Assembly: GCA_014526335.1 (NCBI GenBank)
Contig: JACTAT010000149.1
Span: 2,169-66,168 of the forward strand
Direction of reading: 5' to 3'
Length of the DNA stretch: 64,000 bases
From: Chrysaora quinquecirrha
Lineage: Eukaryota > Cnidaria > Scyphozoa > Semaeostomeae > Pelagiidae
Shown here piece after piece: positions 22,349-34,900 of the stretch (position 1 is the first letter of the stretch; each line of letters begins with the position of its first letter). The position numbers and the translations under genes were made by a program. Under the pieces are notes generated by a model that saw nothing but the letters and a program-made list of their open reading frames with translations, was not told the origin of the DNA and ran no database searches.

Positions 22349-25300
22349 CTATGAGAAGTAATAACAATCGACTTCTCCCCCTGGCGATATCTTGTCAAAG
22401 CATCCCACAGCATTCTCCTTGCAGCTGGATCCATACCAGTCGTAGGCTCATCCAGGAAAATTACAGGGGGGTCACCAACCAATGCCATTGCAGTGCTCAA
22501 CTTTCTCTTGTTTCCACCGCTAAAAAGATAACGTTAAGACTTTAGCTAAAGGGAAAGACTTTAGATCCTGCATGCTCCATATGAAATAGAATAAATTGAT
22601 TTTTTTGAAGGGTTATAGCTACTCATAAACATCAAATTATTGGTTTAGTAACGGGCCCACAAGTGGGTAACATGTGGGAAAGGCAACAACAATCAAAGAA
22701 AACAAGGGCCCATATGAAACTCCAGGCAATAAGGGCTTATATACAACAAGGTTACGTTGCCTATGGGCCTCTGGACCTATGTTGCCTATAGGCCTATATG
22801 CAGCAACGGGCAATGGTTAAGGGTCCACAGGCAACAAGGACCTATAGGCTACAAAAGCCTATATGCAACAAGGGCATATACGCAACAAGGGTCAATATGT
22901 GACAAGGGCCCAGAGGCAACAAGGGTCTCTATACAATAAGGGCCTGAATGCAAAAAGGGACTATAGGCAACGAGGGCCTATAGGCAAGAAGGGCCAATAT
23001 GCAACAAGTTCCCAGAGGCAACAAGGGTCTCTACACAAAAAGGGCCTGTATGCAAAGAGGGACTATAGGCAACGAGGTCCCATAGGCAACAAAGGCCTAT
23101 ATGCAGAAAGGACTTAAAGGCTACAAAGGCCTATATTTTGTTCCTCGTCTATTCAATTTGAGATGTATACATATTATAATGGGGTTAAAATCGCACTTCC
23201 TTTCTAAATAAAAATGCCTTTTACTTACCTATAGCTTTTTGAAACTTTGTCAATATGCTCATCAAATGTTAACGCAACAGCTAAATCTTCCACGATCCTC
23301 GGTATATCTTTCTCTGGTATACCACGCAGACGAGCGTACATAGTCAATAGTTCTCTACCAGTCATCAAGTCAATCAAGGCATCGAACTGAGGACAATAAC
23401 CCATGTATTGGCGAACCTAGAAAACATGTAGAAGAAATCATAAGCTGGCTATACGAAATTTGACTAAAAAGAAGTTGCAGTATATAAAAGATAAACAGTA
23501 AAGGGCCACGTTTTCAAAATTCTAACAGGTTAGGAATCTATTATTTTATAGCTGCAACAAGATTGTCTATTGAAACTTCATCTTCGCAAAGTACACGCTG
23601 TAAGACCCTGGCAACCAAACTGTCAAATATTGTTTGTCTAACATTTGAATTTGATTTTCAAGCAAAATGTTTTACCGTTTGGCCACATCAAAAAACATTC
23701 CTCGTCAAACATTTGCGCTTGTGTCAAACAACCCAAACTGACCCGAAACGTTGGACAAACAATGCTTGCTCGTTTGACCAAATTTAAAATTGGTTTCTCA
23801 AGCAAAAAATTTTTCCATTTGATCACATCATCAAACATTTCTCGTCAAACAAAATGTTTTCGAACTTGTCAAAAATACTGCGCAACAAATTTTACTTGTG
23901 TTTGCTCGTCAAACAATGTTTAATGACGTGGCAAAATGTTCAAACATTATTTGTCAAAATTTGAAATTTCGGTATCAAGCAATGTTTGAAAGTTTGGCCA
24001 CGTCACGATACATCGCTTGACAAGCAAGATTTGTTGGGCCAAGGGCCTCACAAAACAAGTTTCTAGTAATATAATAAACTCCATAATTGTCCGTAACTAA
24101 CCGATATCAAGTAGCGTACGATTTTAAGTACCTTTTCTTTAAACTACAAGTGACTCTTTATTAATGAAAATGATAAGTGATTTGGAAATGATGTTACCTT
24201 ATTCATTTCCGTGCTGACATCATAGCCATCCACACTGATCGAGCCTTCAGATAAACTTTCATCTCCTGTTATCATTTTAAATGTCGTTGTTTTTCCCGCT
24301 CCGTTCAAACCCAACAGTCCAAAGCATTCGCCATGTGGAATTCCTAACGATATGCGGTCAACAGCCAGAAATTTCTTGCCTGAAAAAGAAACGTGAGCAT
24401 CAAGAAAATCGCACAATGGCAGAGGTTACCTTATGTTTTCATACGAGTTTCTGGTATCGGCCTTGTCTATTCACAATTTGATTGGCTGTTCAAACAGTGA
24501 CGTCACAGTTTCTTCAAAATTTCACACCAAAATAGGCCAAAAACTATGCAAAAAGGTCATGGCTTTTTTTTTAAAGGTCATGGCTATAAAGCAACTATAA
24601 AAACCAAAAAATGATACTACATGAGATATTGTATCTTGCCTTGCAGTTATCAATGAAATTCTTTGCATTTCCTTTCTAAGAACATCTGCTTTCGGAATCT
24701 ACATCTTGTTTTTATGCCTAGGCCAAAATTGCCAGTAATTTGGCAGATTTTGTGGCCGGTACCAGGGCCAAATCGATTTGACGGTTGAGATTCGAGGAAA
24801 TTCGATTTATGCTGCAAAATAAGATCATTTCTTACCTATATTGCCGTAATATTTCGTAACATTGTTTAAAACCAGCACGTCATCATAGGCATCAGAATAA
24901 GCATCGATACGCTGCATCTCTGCTGCAACATCTTCATCCATAGGTATCGAAATCTCTTTTTGCACACGCTCTGGCGGTAGTTCAGCTTGGGTAGTGGTAA
25001 GCTGTTGAAACTTCCTTTCCCTTTTCGATCCCTTACGCGGTGCACAAGAGAACACTCCATACTCAATGAGGAGAACCAGCGTGAAGAAAACAAGTCCTTC
25101 AATTGCAAGAAATACAAGATAACGTCCAACCCCAGGTGTATCCCAGGCGAGATAATTCGTTTGAAAAACAATATGATTAGGAGAATTCTTCAACATTTTA
25201 GCCACTGCAGCTTCACAAATTTTCTCTGAATTCGGAACATGCATCTTTTTTAGCATTTCGACACACGAACTCACTCCTTTATGATAAATATCAATATACT

Positions 25301-28300
25301 GATGGTTGGTAAACATATCATCTAGTGCTTGGCCTAAGGCGTAATTTGGCAGCACAAGAAAGGCCCATTTCAATGCTTTTGCAACGTCAAGAAGATCCAA
25401 TGCTGGAATACTGAGAATGAAGACTGTGAGGAGTGTAGCCAAGCCGGTGATGACGTTGAATATTGTTAGTCTGATAAAGGCAGTCGAGGGTACGGTGAAT
25501 AAAAATGAGAATAGGTAGATCAATGGAACCACTGCCCAACCGTACATCATTAATAACAAGACAACATATCCAAGTCGTTCGCCTGTGAAAAATACAACGT
25601 TAATGACTAAGTCTAAACGAATTATAATGGATCATTGGGTGAAGAAAACTTAAAAACAGCAATTAATGAAGGAAATTTTTTATGTGGTAGGTAGCTACTC
25701 AATCCTTTTTAACGGATGCTAGAACTTTCCAACTGCTAAAAGCTAACCGAGGGTTGGCAACAGCAATTCACTTAGTGATGGCCTCTTTCACTGGATTTTC
25801 GAATCACAAGGTGACATTGCCTGTCTAAGGCATTTAAGGCAAACATAGCCTGCGTTGCAAACTCAACTGGTGTGTTTTCTTTGAGAAGAGTTGAGCTGAA
25901 TAAACATTTAAAAGTTTCTCCTCCAGTACTGGGGAGAGAAGCTTTCAAATTTTTATTCAACCCAAATCCTTCTGGAAGTAAACACCAGTTGAGTCTGCAA
26001 CGCGGGCTAGGCCAACAGGGCATACAAGTTTTTAAGCGACCGTGTTTTCTTCTTTCTCCTAACTGCCTGATCATCAAAGTTTTGGAGAGTCGGTTTAAAT
26101 AAATTTAAACTTATTCGCATTAAAGATATACTTGGGGTATAGACTTATTGCATGAGTCATTAGTTTCCGCTCCCCCAACACCCCGACACCCCACTACAAC
26201 TACAGTTTGAGTGATCTCATTTTAGTGTTGACCTCAGTCTCATGAGCGATAACTGGGACTCAGGTAATAAGTCTACTTGGGATAGCGGGAAAAGGCGGGA
26301 GCATTTTTGGACATACTTAAAAGCTTTTTTCGTCTGACAATCCTCAGAGTATAACGGTCCGAAACACACCGAAACAACTGAATAAGGCGAAATTATACCC
26401 AGATGCTGATCGAAATGCACAAAACATAAAGGTGAAGCTATGGCCTTTCGATCCGACCTTTGCAATAAATAAGTAAGAAACCACATTTCTCATTGCCCGA
26501 TGATGGGAGACGGATCTCTCCCGAAACGTTGCCCTACTAAATATCAAAGGCTTGTCATGAATAAGTGGTGACTATCATGTCTAATACGATGTGAGAAACA
26601 GCCTTGATAAGTCCGAATATATTTACTCAGTGAAGCTATGGATTGTTATGGTGTTTTAAACACCAATCAGATCACAAAATACAGCGGGATGTCCAATAAA
26701 ATTATTTGTAGGGTCCAAACAGGAAAATGTATAGGTAGAACCTGAATAGAATTTTGTTGTACCTACAATGTAATAATCATAAACAGTAGGAACATACCTG
26801 AATATGCTGGTATATTGAAGGCGGCGAATATGATGACGATAAGGACAACTGTTATGGAGAAATTGATCGCATCCCAAGCAAAAGTTGCTGTCCAATAGCA
26901 GAAAGGTCCAACTCCACTGACAAATTGTAAATGCTTGGCTTTGCTTGCTCTTTCTTGCACAAGGAATATAACGAAGCTGGATGCCAGGAAAGCCATTCCA
27001 AATAGGATGTTAAAAGACACATTGAAACCAACTCCGTTTCTGGAGGGAAGAAAAGTTACAGTAGATTAGAAAAATGATTGTATAACGATAAGTATAAATA
27101 CAATGTGCTTCTATTTAAGCCAAATCATCATCATCCTTCATATCGTGTGCGAGACCTCGTGACCATCAGTGACTGCTACCTCCATTCTTCTTTGTTGGGT
27201 TTTTATTTATGTCAAAAAAGGTAGAAATTTGAAATGAAAAGCACACCAATTGTAAGCAAATAGAAATACAATACAATGATGATGATGAAGATCATGATGG
27301 TGATGATGATGATTATGATGGTGATGATGCTGATGATGATAGTGGTGATGATAATGATGATAATGACGATGATGAGGATGATAATGATGCTGGTGATGAT
27401 GACGACGACGATAATGATGAAGGTGATGATGATAATGATGGTGGTGATGATGATGATGAAAAAGATGGTGGTAATGATGATGATAACGGTAATGATGATT
27501 ATGACATTAAAGGTGTGTGGGGATGATGAAGAAGATAATAATGGTGACGATGATGATTGTGACAATGATGATGATGATGATGATGACGGTGATGATTATG
27601 ATAAATGATAATGAGGATGATGACGATGATCAAGATCAAGATGGTGATGAAGATCACGATCATGCTATTAAAGTATCATAACAACAGCACGATTAGAATA
27701 TCTTTAAGGTGATTACCGGCTCAGATCATCAATGGATTGAGAAGTTGTTCTTGGCAATGGATGATTCACAGTTGTAATGCTTCCACTTGACTTTGTAAAA
27801 TACTGGAATATTGCATTATCCAATGCATTCAATGAAACTGCTATTGAGTGGTATGCAGCATTGTTAAACCAAGCAGTGGCAGTCACTGAAATGAAGGCAT
27901 TAGAATACGTTAAAAATACCTAAAGTCTAGTTACGGCTGAATTCTACTCCATTGAATTAAAGCTGGATCTTTCGTATGTCATTACAGATCATTTCAGGTC
28001 AGTCAAAAACTGACAATGATTACGCTTGGCAAAAATGGTATACCACAATTGAAGGGACTCAAACCTGAGCTGCATAAATAGAAAGATTACTTCAATTCCC
28101 ATGAGCTAAAGAGCTCAATCAGATTATAGACAAAGTGTCAAAGAGGCAAGCACAAAATACTTAACAGTGGAACGAAAATAGACGCTTCCGCAAAAGATGG
28201 CCGCCGTTATTGCCTACTGTTTTCATTAAGGATTCTCGAAAGGAATTCTGGGAATAATTTCCTTAGTTACGTATTTTACATAGCTGCAGACGTTGAATTC

Positions 28301-28878
28301 GTAGCTAAGGAAATTATTCCCAGAATTCCCTTCGAAAAACCTTAACAAAAACAAGGGATTGACAGAAACGGCCGCCATCTTTTGCGGAAACCTCTATTAA
28401 CAACATGTACCTGATTTAGTGCTCCTGTCTACATCCAATCCGAGAGCAATAAGATATTTCGTATTAAATGATCCGATGTCACCAACAGATTTATCCAGAA
28501 TGTATGTTGTAAGATTTCCTTGGTACATTTGGGATACATTCATAGGTTTTGTTGAGGATTTTGAGAATTGTTTTAAGTATAGATTGGTCAATTGTTCTTC
28601 TTCACTTGATCTAAATGAATACAGTAGGACAGTAGAAATACAGAGTGCATGAGTAAGAATACAGTGCTAAATTATAAGGACGTAGGCTTTTAGTCTGTTA
28701 GTTAGTTAGTTAGACAGTTAGTAAGTTAGTCAGCTAATTAGTTAGTCAGTCAGTTAGTCTGTTAGTTATTTAGTTTGATATTTAGCTAGTTATTTATTGG
28801 TTAGTTAGTTGCTCCGTATGTTTGTTAGTTGGTAGGAAGTTAGACCGTAAGTTAGCTCGCTAGTTAAATGGTTAGTGT

Positions 28879-28910
<32 letters not shown>

Positions 28911-31900
28911 ATAAGCTAGTCAGTAGTTGGTCAGCAAGTTAGCTATAGTTGGTTCACTTGTTAGTTAGTTAGTTAGTTAGTTAGTTTGTTTGTTAGTTAT
29001 TTAGTTATTTAGTTAGTTAGTTAGTTAGTTAGTTAAAATAGTTAGTTAGTCAGTCAGTCAGTGTTAGTCAGTCAGTTATTGTTAGTTAGTTCGATTGTTG
29101 GTTAGTTAATTAATTAGCTAGTTAGCTTGTTAGTTAGCTACTAGTTGGTTAGTTAGTTAGTTAGTTAGTAAGTTAGTTAGTTAGTTAGTCAGTCAGTCAG
29201 AGCTAGATTGTTAGTCATTTAGTTAGCTTCCAAAAATAAACCAATAACCTACCTCTTTAACTGAGAAAAGGGCACGTAATTATTCTTAAACATCTCAGTA
29301 CTTAGAACCCTCGCTGGAGAATCTGTCGGCTGGGGGAAGGTCTTAGCAACAATCATTGCTAGCAGAGTCCATATGCCTGGCATGATTAACTGCGATACGA
29401 TTGAGGCTTTGTATCTCTTTGAATGAAGAAGGCGTTTGAAAAACATAGCACGCCATCTTTGCAGGAACAACTTGCTTCCTGTGTTTCTTTTACCGGAATA
29501 TCCATTCGTTGAGTTGCCTAATTCCATTGGAATTGGGCTTGAGGATGGTTGATGTTGTGTATCAGGGTCACTTGAGTTGAGACCAGGCCTTGGCGCTGTT
29601 TAAAAAAGTCAGATAGACAGATCAGTAATTTATTATGAAAAAAACATAAATATATATGGTCTAATAATATAAAGTATATTGCCTGAAAGACAACGTACAG
29701 CTGAATTTCATTTCATTTTTCATTTTCATTTATTTCAACAGGGTAAATGCATTCAGTTAACGCTAAGCTGTTTTACAATGTGCCCTGCGTAAAAACCTAT
29801 CTATCTAATTGTAATAATCTTAAAACAATTTGACATCCGTGTATAAAAAGAACAAAAAATATATATAAAAGGAAAGTAGTCATTGAAGTCAATAGTATCC
29901 GTGTTGATTTGGCTAGTCAACCTCTTTGATCTTTCAAATATGCTTTTAATCTATTTTTGAACGTAGCTAGCGAAGGAGCCGTTTTGGTTTCAAGGCTTAA
30001 ATGGTTCCAAACAGTAACTCCTCGATACGAGAAGCCCCGCTGCCCATTTAAGGTTTTGAATAGTGGAATCCTGAGGTCAGTGCTGGTGTTACGTAAGGTC
30101 CGATTGTAAGAATCGGATAATTTGACAAACATTGACTAACGAAACTTTTCTCTATTATAATAATTCTCTATAGACTTTTCTCTATAGACTCCGTTTACAC
30201 GAGAGAAAAGATACGGATCCGAAAGATCCATACCTTTTGGGTACGATATGGGTACGATTTCATCGCGTTTACACGGGAACGAATCGGGGACGGATACAAA
30301 TGGATCTGCTCTTCAAGCGTACCCAAAACAGTACGATGCAGTCCCCAAAAAGGAACGGATCCATGCGTACCCGTATAAATAAAAAGCCTATCGTGACCGT
30401 TACGAAACGGATCCACTGTAATGTGTCCTTTTGCTTTGAGTGGCGAATTGGGTTTTTCTTGGATAGCAAAGAAACTTTAAGAAGAAAATCTTAAAATTAC
30501 TAACCGACATCGTTCTCGAGTTTTGCAGTTGGGACATGCTGAAGAACCAATTTCGTGATACTATCAACTTTACAATTATCAGCTTTGACCATAACCATAT
30601 GATAACCAACACCATATTTGTTTTTCAAGAACAACGATGAACCACAACACTGAACAGCCCCTTTCGCCATGATGGCTATTCTATCTCCTAAATCGAAAGA
30701 ACCGAAAGTCACGATCAATTACAAGAAAGGCTTATTCCAATATTGTCCTTAGATTTTTCGTGACTTTGCCCAATAATGTCTCCAGTTTCGTACATTTTAG
30801 AACTTAAGCGCTTATAAGGGAGGCGGTGTCCAACATCGCAGAGTAAGGGTGGGCGTTTAATTGAGAGAGAGGCCCATTGAAGGAAGGCACATATTGGAGG
30901 GGGGCTTATGGGAGGGGGCACCTAATCCCAACATTGCAGAGTATGGGTGGGCGTTTAAGGGAAGGAATTGCTTATTGAAGGACAATAGGTTATTGGCAGG
31001 ACGCTTTTTGGAGGGGGAGCTCAATTCCAACATTGCAGAGTAATGATTAGCGCTTAATTGAAGGAGGTGTTTCTTGAAGGAGAGGGACGATATTGGAGGG
31101 TAGGGGCTTACTAGAGGAAATACGGTATAAGCTTACCCAACAAATCAGCCTCATCCATGAAGTGAGTAGTTAATAATATTGTTCTCCCTGCTCTTTCCTT
31201 TTGTAGCAAATCCCAAGTAAAGCGACGGGCTGCTGGGTCCATTCCAGAAGTAGGTTCATCAAGAATGACAATCTATAGAAAAGAAAGACCGGGACAACTT
31301 GAAAAATCACCGTATACTCGGTAAAGTTAAATTCAATGGATGAAAGAATGCCTTGTGTTTGCCAATTCATATATTCCATCGATCAATGAATCAACAAGGC
31401 AACAAAAGCAAGTGCTCAAACGATTAAGTAAGAAGCACGGCCAAGGCCACGAACGACCAAACAATGTTTGTCTAGCTAACTGATTTTCTGCTTGGCAGTG
31501 CAGCAAAACAATGCTCAGCAATTTATTTTGGCTTTATCAAGTAGAAAATGTTTTGATCTTTTCCCCAAACATCAAGCCACAAATGTTTGCTTATTTTTGC
31601 TTATCAAGCATTGTTTGCGAGCTGATCAAATCAACAAACATTGCTTGACAAGTTGACAAGCAAACTTCAAATGTTTGATAAATAATATTTGATCGTTTGG
31701 CAAGGGCCTAACATACCTTCGAATCGCCAATCAATGCTATTCCAACTGACATCTTTCTTTTCATTCCACCAGACAACTTTGAAGTCAATACATCTCTTTT
31801 ATCATCGAGTCCCGTGGCTGAAATCATGTGATCAACTGCTTCTTGTAGTTCTTTTGGCTCGTGCATTCCCTTCAACTGCGCAAAAAACCACAGGTGCTCC

Positions 31901-34900
31901 TTCACCGTCAACGCATCGAACAGGACATTGTGCTGTGGGCAAATTCCTGGAATAGACAAAGATATTAGAAATTTTAACTCAGTGCCAGTGCTGGTAGGTC
32001 AATTTACATTTAGATCTCAAGAAGACCTGAATTTTAGGACAAAATATCAGTGCTTGTATGAATATTTAGTTGTTTTTATGTTTTCCTTGCTTTGTCTTTG
32101 GCGTGGCAAAACGATCAATGTTGGTCAAACATTTTAGATTTGTTTTAAAACAAATGTTTGACCGTTTGGCCACGTCACTAAAAATTGCTTCAGTAGCTTG
32201 GGTAGCAGTTGACAAACAAAGGAACAAGAACTGTGGTGTTTATGAAAAAGTTAAAAAACATTTTTGTTTGACGCAAACAAAAAATTACGGACGAGCAATG
32301 TTTTTGGACGTGGCCAAACAGTCAAACATTTTGCTTGACAAAAAAATCTCAAATGTTAGAGCAACAATTTTTTATCGTTTGGCCAGGGCCTTATCTACCA
32401 TTCTGTATCTTTCCTCAAAATTAATTATTGTATCAACTTGCTTCTACATAACACAATTATCAGTCGTTTCCTCCGAAATTATCATTAGTAGGATAGCATT
32501 ATCCTCATAACGGGATTATGTTGTACTTACTTGCTTTCACGCTACTCGTGAAGTTAGATATGAACCCCAACCGCAAACAAGCCTAATTGGCTTTATTTTG
32601 GTAGGTATAGCAAATGGAGCCTGGTTCAAAATACGTATACGTCGCTTGCTGATGCTGGGTGTGGCTGAGTTTTCAAAAATGTGCTGGCGACACTTAGAAA
32701 ACACTCCAGCTACAGCCGGCGTCATGCCAGTGACACGCTGGGTGTCCCTTAGAGAGAGCCAGTGACAGGCTAGCGACAGCAAAACGCACTAGCGACTCGA
32801 GCAAGGAGTCATAAGATAATACGTACAGCATACCTAAGCTTTCACGAACTCCAACAATATTATTCAAAATATCGTAGCCATTAACAACTGCATTGCCAGA
32901 AGTTGGAGGATATAACCCAGTCAGCATTGAAATAGTTGTTGTCTTTCCTGCGCCATTGTGACCAAGCAGCGCTGTAATCTGTCCTTCGTACATGTTCAAA
33001 TTTATGCCATCAACTGCTATCTTTTCACCTAAAAAGATAAAAAATTGTAAGACCCTGGCCAAACAATCAAACATTGTTTGTCAAACATTTGAGATTTGTT
33101 TTAAAAGCAATGTTTGACCGTTTGGCCGCGTCCAAAAACATTTCTAGGCAAGCAAAGCTCACTCAGCAACTGCAAGTTGTTTAAAAACATTTAATGATGT
33201 ATCCAGCAAAAAATGTTTGCCAAGTAATGTTTCCTGATGTGGCCGAACGACCAAACATTTTGTTTGACAAGCAAATCTCAAATTTTTTAAAAAACAATGT
33301 TTGATCATTTGACCGGAGCCTAAGAACCAAATCTTTAGCCCTTGCTTCAATTAGGCCCTGGACGAGCGATCAAAACATTGTTTGTCCAACATTTGAAATT
33401 CGCCTATCAAGCAACGTTTAAACGTATGACCACGTCATAAAACAAAGCATTTCTTGCCAACAAAAATCAGCAAAAATTGTTGTGAAGGGTTTTCGAAAAA
33501 GTTCAAAAGCATTTGTTGCTTGATGCAATGAAAGTAACATATCTTTCTTGATAAGCAAATTTTAAATGTTTGACAAATAATGGGCGATCGTTTTGCAAGT
33601 ACCTTAGATCTTCGAAATTGCGATAAATTGGCTGCAACAACTGACTGTGGCCAAACGATCATACATTGTTGGTCAAACATTTGAGATTTGTTTTACAAAC
33701 AATGTTTGGCCGTTTGGACGCGTACCAAAACATTCCACGGCAAGCAGGCCGTAAGCACAAAACGTTCGATGAGCAATGTTTGTGATGTGCTGTGCCCAAA
33801 CGCTTATCAAACATTTTCGTTGAAGAAGCTAATTTCAGATTTTTGACCATCAATGTTTGATCGTTTGGCAGGGCCTTATAAAACGCGATGAAATACACGA
33901 AGATAAGATGAAATCCAAATCGCATTACCTGATTCAGTATCAAAAACTTTCTTGAGGTTCATAATCTGTATGCCAGGTCGAAGCCCTTCAGGTTCTTTCT
34001 CCAGAAACCCAGAGTGATTTTCAGCATCTTTGCCAGATATGTCGCCCAAAGATGTTTCACTGTTCTCACGGGCATGCTAAATAGAAAGAAACGCGTTTAG
34101 AACAGGGAATTGGCAGCGGGGTGCTACTAATTGTCTTTATTTTTGGTGCATTTGCAAATATAGTTCATTTCCTTAGGACGTCAACTGTGTTCCCTAAATG
34201 ATTTTTTTGCTATATGCTAATTGCTCCACGAGTCACCGGCATGATCAGAGAATCTGGACAATATGATCAGAAAGCCGGATGATTCCTGATGAAATTGCCG
34301 AGTAAAGCTATGGCTAAAACTTGGAGACATGTCGCGCGCGACACTGCATTCAGCGTGTCTCCCAGGGTGGCTAAACATGCAAGGGACAAGCGAAACATGT
34401 CCCCTGATCCATTTGCATTTCGTAGAGACAAGAAAGGTTTCTGTTTTCTCCAAAAAAACATTTGCGTGTCTCTTGCTACAAAATTTGGTCGCGCGTTACA
34501 AATTTTCCGAAGTGGTTAAACTGGGAGACACTGAGATAGTCTGTTGGAACGGTGCAGACGAAACAATAAACTAACTTCAAATATTCCACTTGCATCTGTT
34601 GGTTGTCTTGCTCTGTGCTATTAGCTGCCCCTAAGATGATTTGTTTTAAAAACCTGACGCCAGCTTGGTTGATGCCAAAGATGGTTTATGTGGAAAGGAA
34701 AGAAAAACTCGAGATAATGAAAGCATGTTTCCAACTTCTTTTGATTATCATATCTAGCTTTCTTAGCCTAGTCGAGTTAGTTAAAACATGAAGGTGCTGT
34801 GGGGTCGTTGTGTAATCCAGCTGACTCGTGGTGTCAGAAGTTCAGTGTGGTCAGGGTTCGAGCCCAGCCACGGTAGCGTCACAGCCAGGGTCAAGGTCTT

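Noticed and set aside
27212..27608. Ile- and Met-rich ORFs on both strands
   Set aside because: Artefacts of the (GAT)n microsatellite; the same holds for 11175-11469.
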